From NCBI GenBank assembly GCA_028564675.1, contig JAOVVO010000244.1, forward strand, positions 41,092 to 105,091: 64,000 bases of DNA. Direction: 5' to 3'. Position 1 is the first letter of the stretch. Each line of letters opens with the position of its first letter. The DNA comes from Onchocerca lupi. Lineage: Eukaryota > Nematoda > Chromadorea > Rhabditida > Onchocercidae. The position numbers and the translations under genes are program-made. A model generated the notes under the pieces. That model saw only the letters and a program-made list of their open reading frames with translations. It made no database searches and was not told the origin of the DNA. Below, piece after piece: positions 1-12,500 of the stretch.

Positions 1-57
1 TCTCGTTTATCCACTTCCAACTCAGCACTGGCCCTGAGTCGTCTTTTTTTTTCTTGA
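1..57 (+). CDS. possible 3' end of an upstream gene (partial)
   Basis: Frame 1 is open from the first base for 18 codons to a TGA at 55-57. The translation is serine/alanine/leucine-rich (SRLSTSNSALALSRLFFS). This short stretch is visibly richer in G+C than the DNA after it, as expected of an exon end. No splice site or homology supports it and it is cut by the window edge, so it may be chance. Confidence 0.2.
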   Translation, partial: SRLSTSNSALALSRLFFS

Positions 58-888
58 AATTATAAGTACCTGCTCGAGGTTTTTTCTGGAACTTCTGGAA
101 ATTTGAATCAAAAAATTATCGAAAATCATTATTCGATGATTTTCCGAGATTTTTTCATCATAAACAATTCTGTGTTATGTTTTTTCTTAATGGGATTCAG
201 GAAATATAGGAGGGAGTTGTGAAAAGATGTAAGACCTTTCATTTCAAAAATATTTCCGACAAAAGTGTAGAGTTTTTTTTCAACAGCTGTTATCGTTTGT
301 TAGCAAGTGAAAGGAGGAATTGCATAAAGTAGTATATTGACAGCTGAAGTCTATGAATTCATCGTTTGTAGGAATTAAAAGTTTAAGGCGAAATACTCTT
401 GTTGGTGTTATGAGTAATTCATTTATTTACTCAGTAGATGTGATTAGTTATCTTTTGTCAGACTTTTCAAAAGCTTGCATTTCTAATAAATACATTAATT
501 CTTCAAAACCACTGATGCACAAATTTCAAATTTGGGCGGATAGAACCTAAGAATTTCGTCTTATTTTGCCAGTTTGATTATTCTGCACTTGAAGTGAGAA
601 GTTATCGATCCGTACGCATTGATTAAAAGGGATTTTGGAAGCATATGCAAACATAATAACATATTAATATGGAACATATTCTCCTTCAGACTAAATTACT
701 TTTAAGACAAGCAAAATTGTGGTTTAAGTGTCACACTATTCGTTTCCTTTCATTTTACTCTCTCTGAAAAGCGTTATTTAGAAGTTAAAAATATTGAACA
801 GGAAAAGCATTAAAATTGAGAAGCGAATGGTCAAATAAACCGAAATAGCATTGAACCAAATTTAATACATTATAATATAAGACTGGAT
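58..888. other. AT-rich 5' flank of the LDH gene
   Basis: No coding exon is supported on either strand. A 65-codon open frame at 353-550 has no splice context or family resemblance. The stretch probably holds the promoter and outron of the downstream lactate dehydrogenase gene, but no specific element could be recognised. Confidence 0.4.
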
Positions 889-898
889 TTACTTTCAG
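889..898 (+). promoter_or_regulatory. likely spliced-leader trans-splice acceptor of the LDH gene
   Basis: The sequence TTACTTTCAG ends one base before the LDH start codon at 900. Nematode SL1 acceptors typically look like this and sit a few bases upstream of the AUG. No 5' splice donor or coding sequence upstream pairs with it, which suggests trans- rather than cis-splicing. This is inference from sequence only. Confidence 0.6.
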
Positions 899-899
899 A

Positions 900-3800
900 A
901 TGAGCGAAACAGCACAAGCATTGTTCAAGGAGGTTGTCCCAGCGCAACGCACTCCACATTCTAAGGTTACCGTGGTTGGTGTTGGCCAAGTTGGCATGGC
1001 TTGCGCTGTTAGCATTATGCAGAAGGTAATTATTTTCTCGGCAGTTTTGAACTGCATACTTATTAAATCAAAGATTTTATGAAATTTTATAAAAGTCAAT
1101 GTTTTTTGTAAAAATGTTTCCTTCTGTCATAATTATAAATTTCCAAGCTGTAAAATTGAAAAGAAGGAAGAAATTATTGTTGTTTTTTGTTATTAGTCAT
1201 AAAGTTCCAGTTAATCTCGTCGATCTAGTAAAGTTCTCATCCAAGAAGATCCAAAAAATAGGTAGATTTTGACAGATAGGTAGATTAGCTAGATTTAGAT
1301 TTCATAAGAAATTTGCATATTTAGTGGAAAGATTTCACTTTGAAATATTGAACTTTTTTTTCCCAAAAATTTTTTTAGGTAATTAAAATTGACTACTTGA
1401 TATTAACCAAATAAATGTGAGATTCAGAATTATATCTTCTAACAGAAGAAGTCAATTTGAAATACGATATTGTGCTGGAGCCATTGCTATTTTCGGAATA
1501 TATTTTTCAAAAAATAAAACAAGTTTTGGACAAGTTGGCTCTTTAACTGAGTATAATGTTGAGTAATTAATAAGTGATGATCGAACTCTCTTTGAGATGG
1601 TTTAGCTTGTACTTGACCCACCACTGATAGAATCTGAAGCATGAATTATTGTTACAGTTAGCATCAGAATCTTTTACCGCACATTGTTTTTATATTGTGT
1701 TTGAACTCTTCCCAAGTACAGTCTTGTCGCTTATATCCTTTCTATTTCTTTTTGTGAAAAAAAAAAAAGATTTTTCATTTATATAGACACTTCCATAACA
1801 AATTTTTCAACAGAAATTTGTATTTATTACAAATATTCATTTGGTGCTATAGCTCTGTTCACAAATAGTGTAAAATCATTTGTACGAGAAAGAAATGAGA
1901 AGCATCAGTCACAAACAGTTGTTTGCGAAAAAAAAAAGAGAAAGAAAGAAATGAAGGAGAATGTAGTTGGCTGTGGAATTTGTGGGAAATGAATCATAAA
2001 AGAAAAAAAAAATTATCATTGTTTGTACTTAACATCAAATTTTAGAAAAGAATAAATTCTTCAGTTATAATTGAACTGAAAATAAATTCTATAGTTACTG
2101 AATATGTCTATATTCGCAGTCAGACATAGTTGCCCCATTCTTTGGCCTTTGAACTAGTAGTCTTTCAAATAATAGTCTTTTAGTGATTTGCAACAAATTA
2201 AACAGTTTTTAACTATCCTAGAATATTGATATTAAATTAACTTAAATAAGATTAAGTCGCTTGAATCAATTTAGCCTTCTATCGAATAACCTTACAAGAT
2301 GATGAAAGCTAAATTGATTTGAACATTAGTCCTGAGAATGTTATAAACACTTCAAGCAAATTGCATATATCTATCTTGAAGTAAATTTTTCTTAAGTGAA
2401 AGATTTGCAGAATATCGCCAGTGAGTTATGCTTGGTGGATGTTGTGGCAGACAAGTTAAAGGGCGAAATGATGGATCTGCAACACGGAATTCCATTTATG
2501 AATCCATGTATTATTCGTGCCTCCGTCGGTAATTTTTCAATCCCTTATTTTTCGGATAAAGCTTCATTGATGATTATTTAGAGTTCTATTTTTATGACTG
2601 TTTAAATTTGCGTTGTATTGATATTCACGAATTCTTTCGATTTAGATTTTTTGAATTACAGATTATGAAATTACCAAAGGCTCGAAACTTTGTGTAGTAA
2701 CAGCAGGTGTTCGTCAACGTGAAGGTGAAAGTCGTCTCTCGTTAGTACAGCGTAACGTAGAAATTTTCAAAGGCATAATTCCTAAACTGGTTGAGAATTC
2801 TCCAGATACTTTGCTGCTAATTGTTTCTAATCCAGGTTTGATTTTTTTTTTTAAATGTAGTTCAGTGGAGGAAAGAAGTTGTTTGATCACATCGTTCCAT
2901 GATTCTTTTGGTTTGCTACCTCAAAAATGATACGAATTGTACGGTCGTTTAATTTTTAAGTGACGACTTTCCTTTCGAGATTGCTGTCGAATTTATTGAT
3001 AATTTGATAATTAACATTTCACTAATCAGAACTTCCAGCGATGATACCGAATTTTTTGATTTTTTCAGTCGATGTACTTACCTATGTTGCATGGAAAATT
3101 TCGGGGCTGCCACCACATCGTGTATTTGGTAGTGGAACAAATCTTGATTCCGCTCGTTTTCGTTTTTTGCTTTCTGAGAAACTCGGGATTGCACCTACTA
3201 GCTGTCATGGATGGATTATTGGTGAACATGGTGATTCAAGTGGTAGGTTTCATTAAAAATCACTCAGAATCCTTTCCAATGAAAGATCTAGTATTTCTTT
3301 GAGGGCATTTTGTTCTTAATTTTCCATTCACAATAATTTTTAGTTCCGGTTTGGTCTGGTGTCAATGTGGCAGGTGTTGCATTACGCGATGTGAAACCGG
3401 ACATTGGCAAGAGTGCTGATTCAGACAAATGGCAAGAAGAAATCCACAAGGGAGTCGTTTCAGCGTATCTTTTGATATCTTTATTAAATTGTTTGTCTTG
3501 ATGTAATAGAATTTCCATTATCTCGTTAATAGGATTCATAGAATGCTTGGAATTATCAATATGTTTATCATTTCTTAAGGTAAACAGAAATGATGAAAGT
3601 AGTTTTAAGAATTTTTCAACATCTTTTAAAATTTTTAACTCAAAAGAACATTTTAATATTCTAGTGCTTATGAAATCATCAAACTGAAAGGTTATACTTC
3701 CTGGGCTATCGGAATGTCCACAGGTGCAATTGCTTCGACCGCTCTGCGTAACACGCGTTCTGTTTGTGCTCTTTCAGTCAATGTTAAGGTTCTCTTGTTT

Positions 3801-4418
3801 GTATTCATTAAATAGTTATGAAATGGGAAAAAGATTTTCTCATTTCTCAATTATTGCTACTAAATTTTCACAAGAGAAGTGAGATGCCCTATTGAAATTA
3901 ATGGAATTAATTGTATTACAATTTTAATAGTCGATATTAGTTCAAATTCTAAAGATATTTCGGAGTGATTTTGTAAATGGTTAGCAAGTTATTTTAATAA
4001 ATCTTATTACAGGGCTTGCATGGAATCGATCAGGACGTTTACCTATCGCTTCCAGTCGTTCTTGGTGAGAATGGCATCACTCACATTGTAAAGCAGAATC
4101 TGAATGAAACTGAGGTCTATTTTATATAATCATCGTTTTAAGTTAGACAGTAATGCTCATCATCCTTTATCATCTCTTCTTTCCTTTCTTTTTCTCTATT
4201 ATATTCTGTTTTACTCGGTTTTAGGCAAATTCAGTGACAATCCTCGAATTATTAGATTTTTCAAATTTTAGTATTTACTTTGTTTAACATCAAATAGTCA
4301 CTGCAAAATTTCTTTAAAAAAAGTTGAAAGTGTTTAAACTTATTTATTTCAGGTGAAACAACTTCAGGCTTCTGCTGCACAGTTGTATGAAGTGCAATGT
4401 GGCATCAAAGGTCTTTGA
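900..4418 (+). CDS. ldh-1: L-lactate dehydrogenase
   Basis: Reduces pyruvate to L-lactate with NADH in the cytosol, regenerating NAD+ for glycolysis. Eight exons: 900-1025, 2411-2528, 2662-2835, 3069-3242, 3344-3464, 3665-3788, 4013-4114 and 4353-4418. They total 1005 nt, or 334 aa, against about 332 for animal LDHs. The Rossmann start is VTVVGVGQVGMACA (residues 24-37). The mobile-loop segment is AGVRQREGESR, with the LDH-type Gln100 (malate dehydrogenases have Arg here) and Arg106. Asn138, Asp166, Arg169 and the catalytic His193 in IGEHGDSS are all present. The residue after Gln100 is Arg instead of the usual Gln. Every junction has GT/AG ends and keeps phase. The start was chosen because the ATG follows a splice-leader-like acceptor by one base. 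The first intron (1.4 kb) is the longest. I see no truncation, so this should be an active enzyme. Confidence 0.97.
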
Positions 4419-4512
4419 AAAGAATAAGATGATATGATGGTACATTATTTTATAATGATGAATCTAACATTCATAATTTCTGTAATGGATCTTGATAAAA
4501 ATGAATTTAAAA

Positions 4513-4518
4513 AATAAA
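4513..4518 (+). terminator. polyadenylation signal of the LDH gene
   Basis: A canonical AATAAA hexamer lies 95 nt downstream of the LDH stop codon, in AT-rich DNA. Distance and orientation fit the 3' end of this transcript. Confidence 0.5.
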
Positions 4519-5840
4519 ATCAGTACTGACCAAAAATGATTTAATTTAAATTCACTTACTTTTCATTTTGTACCACTCATTTTGCTGAATTGTTTTTGGC
4601 GTAAAATTGAAATTATTAAAATTCGAAAACTTTATTCTCAGATGCTTTGTTTACAAAGCATTTTATATATTTTCTTTCAAATTTTAGTTAAAAAAAAGGA
4701 ACTTAAAATAGAAAAAATTTAAAATAAGTAATATTGTTTTCTTGTGTTTGTTTGGTAGTCTACTGCTATAGTGTAACCTGGATTCATTTTATAACTGTAC
4801 TGCATGGTTTAAGATTTAGATTTTGTTGGATTTGTAAGCACTTATTATCGATTAATGAATTAAGTAGTTAATGTTTTTGACTTCTTCGGCTGTATACGCA
4901 AATTTGAGGTATTCATAATTTATTCTGAGATGCAAGTTTTTTTAAAATGGTATTTGTCTGAATTGTCTTGCAACATTGGTTTTGAAGATAAGTCAAAAAA
5001 TGGAACTAGAATGAAGTTATGGCTAATATCAATTTACTGACGAGGCGAAATCAGCAAAGTTGGCTAATGATCTGTCAGATCTGTTCTGTTGGACTGTCCT
5101 GGACACGTCTTTGAAGCACAGTTTAAATTTAAACTTGAAGAGAGATAAGTGAATTGTAGTTTTCTTTCAATCTATTCACATTCTTCTTACTCCAAGTTGA
5201 GTGGCAATTTACTTTCAACTGGTTGTTATTTGCGTTAAAAAATGGAAAAATAGTCCAATTCTCATAAGAAAAGGAAAATAGTAGTTTATCTGATCCAACC
5301 AATATATGACCAAATTAAACATCTTTAGGGTAAGGGAGAAGCGAATTATCTTGACCGTACCCATTATTTTTACGAATTAGTTTGTAGTACTATCATAATA
5401 GAGACAAGGAAGTGAGAACCTAATTCTTGTATTGGAAATATTTTAAATAGCCTAATGACATGCAAATGATAGATCATAAAATAAACAGCTTAGCAAATTG
5501 GATTTCTAAGAAATTGAGAATTCGAAATCATAATGATGTTCAGTATTAACGAGGTTTTCCCACAGCCTCCAGTTAATACCATTTCAATATTTCCCTTTGC
5601 GGTTCCAATCCAATTGGAAAAATCACTGCCTTATTAAACATATTGATTTTGGCTGATGTAATTATTATTATGGGGAAATTCGACAAAAAATATTTGGATT
5701 AACCATCCTTAACAATATTAGCAAATCAGAATGATTTCGTAGTTGTTGAAACATTTACTTTATTAATTATTCGAATTTATAATAATAAAATTACTATAAA
5801 CTCAAAGCATTTTGTAATTTTGTAATCCATTGGGTAAAAT
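4519..5840. other. intergenic, no gene seen
   Basis: This AT-rich DNA separates the convergent LDH and FLP genes. I saw no open frame with splice context, no RNA gene and no repeat worth naming. Confidence 0.5.
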
Positions 5841-6516
5841 TCATTTGTTGTTGATAAAATTAGGATTGTAAGCGCTGAAATCTCGCTTGCCGAAACGGAT
5901 AAATGTTGGCTTGCCATGAGAACGGGAATCACGTTCAAATCCAAATTGCGGTTTTGATCTCAACAATGCTGCATACCAAGCTTTTGTGTCCTCATTAACC
6001 TAAAATTTAACAAAATTTCAAAAAATTAGTAAAATGGCAAGATCAATAAGTCATGGTTGGAAGCATTTGGATCAGAAGTTATTCCACGTCAGACAAGTTT
6101 TTTTTAAATGTTCAGCTAATCTTCGGGATGCTTCAAAAGACAGTATGGATTCTGAAGCTCGACCTTCTTACTTCGTGTGCAGTTCGTATGTGCCGTAAGG
6201 ATGATGTTGGAATAAAATATTCTAACTTTTTTATCACTAACGTTATCGGACAAAAAATAACGTTTGCATTCTAGCCAGGGAATCTGAAGAGAGTTATTCA
6301 ACTTGACCTTTTCCACTCACAGGTAAATTGTACTATCTAATTTAATGGCTCTAGTTGCCCTAATGTAAATTTTTTGAAAAATAATAAAGAGAAACGAACA
6401 AAATAATCATCATCATCAGGTATAATGGCATTTGCACATATTGCCAAGATATACAATCCCATGCAAACGGTAAAACAAGCAGTTGCACTGATTCTGATAT
6501 ATCGCATTTGTGCCAT
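5841..6516 (-). CDS. FMRFamide-like neuropeptide precursor (FLP-4-like)
   Basis: Encodes a secreted prepropeptide for a C-terminally amidated neuropeptide. Exon 1 (6516-6400) starts MAQMRYIRIS, has a hydrophobic signal peptide to about ICANA (residue 30), and then an acidic DDDDYF. Exon 2 (5999-5841, acceptor TTTTAG) contains HGKPTFIRFGKR. PTFIRFG is followed by the dibasic KR cleavage site, and the Gly donates the amide. Cleavage after the Lys would release PTFIRF-amide, the sequence of a C. elegans FLP-4 peptide as I remember it. The two exons join in phase 0 to give 91 aa. The exon-1 donor (TTT|GTTCGT) is weak, so the junction or a missed middle exon is the main doubt. Only one clear RFamide copy is visible, and the tail after KR (DFSAYNPNFINNK) is unremarkable. 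Assignment to flp-4 rather than another flp is tentative. Confidence 0.7.
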
Positions 6517-9500
6517 TTTCAGAAAAATAGTCTTGCTTAAATTTTTTGATAATTTCAATTTTAAATCGTATTGTTTTTTGACAAAAACCCTGAAAAAAAC
6601 TTAATAAAAGCGAAACTTCAGAGATGTCGTCATATGAAATGCGAACATTGGTTGGTGCATTTTTTCATGCCTAAAAAGACACCTGTCATATATATATATA
6701 ACTTATCTAGCTCACAAAAATAAATTGTTATCTCATTTCCAAATGATATGAGTGCATCTGAAAAAAGAAATCTGATCATAAAGAAATTGGTCACAAAGAA
6801 AAAAAAGGAATCTGATCGGAAAGAAATTACTCAGATTTTTGCGAAAGATCAAGATTATTACATGTAATGCAGAACATTTTTGGTTAAATACATTTAATGT
6901 ATATAAAGCTAAAACAAAATATTCCAGATAATTGCTAAAAATACGGTCTAGATTTACTAACATAAAAAAGCTCCGGATGAAGCCCGAATTTCTAATCTGA
7001 AATGAAGTTTGAGAAAAATTACTTTAAGAAAAAAATTAGAAAAAATTAGAAAAAAAATTTTTTTGATGTTTTAACAATTTTTTTTTAGAATGATACAAAA
7101 AACCATGAATTACTTTGAGTATTTTTCTCGATAAATTGATAGATCTTAAAACAACTTTAGTTTAATTTCAATTAATCTGTTTACAGCCGAAGATTTCACG
7201 AATTATTAATCCTAGCAGGGAAAGTGGATGAAGTACAAAGTCTTCTCTTTTATCTCTAATCCTCCAAACTTAGGATTTGAGTAATAAGATTTAGTCCAAA
7301 TATATGATGCATTATACAGGAAGTCATAAGTTTTCCTTTTTCTCCTTCCCTTTGTTTATTTCATTTTCCTCTTAAATAATTATGTATTGCAGAAACATAT
7401 GCTGCTAATTTTCAGATTACAAATTGGAATCTAATCGATAATGTTTCGGTATTCGAATCTGAAACAAGTGACTATGATATCACTCCCAAACATCGAAAAG
7501 TGTTTTTTTGATGTCTCGCCAGAATTCAGGAAGCTATAATAAATCAAGCTGAAAGCAAGTATCAATCAGTAACCATAACTTTTTTTGTGCAAGTTAGGTT
7601 TTGAGAACTGTTTTGGAGCTTCTTCTTTCTCCAACAGCTGAAAACCAATTATGGTCACTTGTCAAATACAATTCATATATCACCATTCAAGAAATGATTT
7701 CTTGTTGTTAAGTGGGAAAAAAGCGAAATTTTAATCAAAAACTTCTTCAATAGTCGATGAACAATGCAACATTCATTTATTTGAATTTTTTTTTGCTTTT
7801 CCAGTTTGTTCTAAATATTGAGTAATCGTTAATTGACTGACGCTAAATCCTTTGGGAACTTCTCTCGTAGTTGCAAGAGGCCAATTTCGATGTATGTGCT
7901 CAATTGACCAATGTCAACTTCCGATATTCGATGATTACACTTCTCATTTCAAGATTCTCGTCTCTCTCGCAAAATTTCTTGAACGAGAACTTTTCATTAC
8001 ACATCGTCAGCAGTTTGGCCAATTGCGCCATTTATATTGAAAGTTGTTTCCGTCGCTTTATGATTCATTTTAAAGTTAAGTAAAAAGATTCAAATTTGCA
8101 ATTTTTCTAATATAAATTCCTAAACCTAAAATAGATTTAAATAGTTGACTTTCTTTTTTTTTTTCATACAGTACTCTTCCTCTCTTCTTTTTTTAAATAG
8201 CTCATCATGTTAATTAAATGTCTTCCTATGAGAGTCCATAAAAAGAGCTCTATAAATAATACTCTTTCCTAATTAATTGCTCCATGATACCAGTATCTTA
8301 CAATCACTAGTTTTGGATAACGGGAAGCTCTGCCAAAATGACTGTTTAAAGAGTGAAAATAGAAGTTGAAGGGATCACAAGTTTGGAAAGAAAAAATCGA
8401 GAATACGAAATAAGAAATGAGCATTAAAATAAATATTTGTAGTCATTTGAGAATGTGCCGCAATATAAAGCAGCCAAATTCAAGAATGCAAAAATTGCAA
8501 TTATTTTTGCATCAAATTGGTATATGACTTCTAATCATTTTCTGAATTAGTAATCAATATAGGAAGTGATAAAATTTTTAAAAATAATGCAATAAACGAT
8601 GCATGTTATCATCCCTAGTAAAAAGAATTCACATCTTGCAAATCTTCATCAAAGATAGCTCTAATGATTGTCGTCAGAGGAGATAAAAATAGGGAATAAT
8701 AATCCATTATTCCATAATCAACAATCTTCAAGAATTTTCCTCTTTAGAATACAGGTTGTTAAACGCCTCATGAATTCTGATAAATTTTCGCGCTTCATCT
8801 TTGGGGCATCAATTTTGAAACAAACATCGATATAAGAGAAAGAAATTAATCAAGTTATCGTAACAAAGAATTGCTTCGAATGTTTATTAATTTCCTATGG
8901 TAACATTTGCATGGTGCAATACTAATCCGGAATATTGAAATTGTTCGTGATAAAATCCAAGTATCGGAATATTACACAAACTTGTAATTGCATTATTTTG
9001 TCTTTCTGTGTAGTTGAATATTTAATAACATTTTACTTAATAGCATTTTTTATTTCGATATAATGAGAGGGCAATTAGATTTTATGTATTCTCATTTCGA
9101 CTTTCAATTCTAAAAATTGAAATTCAACAGCATTCGAGATATAGTTTTTATTAGATGGCAATATCTAGAGAATATAATTTAAACAGACTTGATGAACTTT
9201 ATTTTCAACAAAAACTTGCAGTACTCGGAAAAATCAAAATTAATGAATAGGAAATACGAAAGTGCAAATATGCAAACAGTGCAAAATGATTAAGTTCGTT
9301 TTTTTTTTATCAGTATTGCGGTTGTTTATAGTAACAATAGAAATAAACAACATTTTGGCTGCTAAGTATTGTGAAACTCTGCAGAATTATCTGTATATAT
9401 TTGTAATCTTTCTAGCTAAATGATTAAGAAATGGTAACTAATAAGAAAATATTTAAAACTTGAAACATTTTTCTATATGGTTTTTGTAACTACCTTAGTT

Positions 9501-12500
9501 TTATGCTATGATTCGATTAAACATTAAATTAACCTGTTAGATGCTAGAATTATTCATTTAAGAAGGAAAAAGACAATCCTTAGATAATTCTAGTCTAGTC
9601 GAAATTCCTCTCTCTTTCCCATTTCATTCTAAAAATTTTAATATTTTTTGTTATTTATAAAAGTCCTCTGAAGAAACTCATGGAAACACTGAAGTGTTCA
9701 GTCGACGGCTAATTCTCTCAGCGAGAACGAATGGTATCATATTTTAACTGATGTTATCGTTCTTCTGGAATAAGGGAATACATTATTCCGAACAAGATGA
9801 TTAGCGGCATAAGAAAATAGCTGAATATGTTATCATCAACAGAAAAAGCGTGGTGATATTTGGCATCATAACATAAAACTATGAAATTCATTTCTTTCTC
9901 GGAAGGAAAGCTTTTTAGATCGTGTCGTTTAAAAAAATTTTTTCCATTTTTTTGCATGCCAGGAGCTTTCAGAATAATTGTTCTTTAATTATATTGACTC
10001 TATGACGATGGATAAAAGCCAGAAATGAGAAAATCCATTGATTTATTGAATGGTCAATGCATTTCTAACATTTACTTTTCAAATCATTTAAATGCAGTTT
10101 GTACTTCCGTACTTTTATTTTATAGGTATTCTATTTTCTCTTCTTTATAATCTCGAATTGTTTATCTTAAAACCAATCTTATTTCATTGTCATCTGCTGA
10201 CCATTTAAAGTTAATGATTTAAACACTAACTGATGAGAACTCTTATGGTTCAATGTTCCAATTCTTAAGCAAATCGGGAAACAATGCAGATCTGAAGTGA
10301 AATCAACGACTATTTTCAATTTACAAAAGAATGCCGTGCTGACAGTATTTCACTTCTAGAAAGGAAAGTGACATTGAAAGTAAATGTGGACAGGGCGGGA
10401 TTCAAAATTAAATTGGCAATTGTGCTTTTCAGAAGAGATCATCCCAAATTTTGCTGGAAAACTCTTGGTTAATTTGAAAAATAAAAAGTTTTTAATGATA
10501 ACGTAATTTTCTAAATACAATTGTTCTCATCACATTATTTCGTAATTTTTCGATAATAAGCAGTTGGCTGCGTATAATTGGATTGTTGTTCTCTGTACTC
10601 GTATCATTAAATGAACAGAGCAAATAATCTAGCTAAAATGTAAATAACACCTTATGAAGCCAAATTATTTGCTCTATTCATGTTGATTATATCAAAATGA
10701 TGAAATAACAATCATAAATTTGTCTAACAATAAAATTTACTATCTAAGAATTGATTTGTATCTCTGTTATTAATCAAAGATATCTCATACATCGAGCAGT
10801 TCCAAAATTTTACTGGGTCGAATTTGTTGGAAATGATTTGACACTGCCGCAGTTTTTGGAATCTGGAAAGAATGCATAGTTTAAGAAAAATGATGAACAT
10901 TTAATAGCTCAGTCCCTGAATCTTTTTACGGAAAATAAATCCCATTTCTATTCTGAATAGGCAGCATAATTCATAATTCATTCTAAAATTCTTTTCCTGA
11001 AAAATCTTCAAACAATGAAAAGGATCTCTCAGTCCGAATTTTTTTGGCCAAGAATGACTTGAAAAGGGTCGTTTTGTCAACAAAAATGTAGTAATCTTTC
11101 ATGAATTTAGAATTCTTTATAGATTACACACTATTAATGTAATGTCTTTATATAATTTCAACGAAAAGACTGGTTCAAAAAAAGGAACTTAGTCTGAATT
11201 AAGGAAAACAGGAATGGGAATAAATGGGCACTATGATACTTTCGAAATTGTCATGATCATCAGTACTTGAAAAATTTAGCCAGGTATTTCTGTAATTTAC
11301 TTTTAGAATGTTTTCATCATATTAATGTTTTCGAAAAGTTTCGTTATATCATTCACCGAAAAAGAATCAAAGAATATATGTTTATAATTCATCACTTATT
11401 AATTCTAAACAGCTAGCGTTAGATCTTATTTAAATTGCTATTATCGATTAGATACAAAATTATTTCATTTTCATAAAAAATTTTATTCATTTTTTGCATG
11501 AATAAGATTTCTATGATTTTAAAATGAAATTTCTGCATTATTATCGTAAACAGAGCGTAGTGCAATGTGCTGAAATTAAGACAATCATGTCAAGAAATGC
11601 AGACTCGCCTGATATGGTTGTTGATTAACAAACTCTTCCTTTATCAGGCAAAATTTTCACGGTAATTTTTCATAAACAATAAATACCATTCAAAATATTC
11701 ACATTCAAACAGCATGTTTTCCAATTCCAAAGCATGGCTATTCCTAGCGTTCGAATTGATTGATAATATTTTTTCATTTTTTTTTTTCTGTTTCATTTGC
11801 TAATCTCAAAATCATTATTATTAAAATGCAAGTTTCATTTGTTAAATGTAAGTTGTTTTCAGACTTCCACGCTCAATGTAAGTTGTTTCTAGACGTTTTA
11901 TTGTTCAATAATTTAAATATCACTTTATTAAAAGTGAGAAAAAAAGAGAACTGAGATTTATACGCATTTCAGCTCAGTGATTTTATTGATGCGAAGAAAA
12001 CAATTATTGTGAATGAAATTAACTTAGCAGATTTCCATAACTGTCAGTAATCTCTATTCTTTTGCATCTCTTTTCATTTGCAAATAGCTTAGGCAAGATA
12101 GATTGCAAGTCTTTCAATCTCACATAATTCTTTCAAGCAAATATTTATCTTACATGAAGAAAATCAGTTATAAAATATTTTGATATGATGATTTTGTAAA
12201 AACTTTGAGTGCCAAAATTAAATTCTCATTATTAATTAAGAAATTGCAATTCACTTAACAGAAAAAAGAAGCAAGTATCTCATTTTCAATTACACCCCAT
12301 CAAGAAAATGACAAAAAAAGCAAAAATATTAAACAAAACTTACCTAACTTTTACAGGATACCCATGCATTTCAAATATACTTTTCAGAGATATTTTATGA
12401 CTAAGAACCTAAGATTAATGATACGATTAACAAAGATGTAGAAAAATTGCAGTATTTGTGCCTGTGAAATAAAATTGTCATTTTTTTCAAAAGATTTATG

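Noticed and set aside
785..1099. 104-codon minus-strand frame
   Set aside because: Shadow of LDH exon 1, which lies on the plus strand with conserved sequence.
7871..8083. 70-codon plus-strand frame with mixed residue content
   Set aside because: Composition is tolerable, but no convincing acceptor/donor pair, start context or family resemblance.
12090..12110. AGGCAAGATAGATTGCAAGT, carrying a miR-72/miR-31-like seed
   Set aside because: No foldback partner nearby; seed match only.
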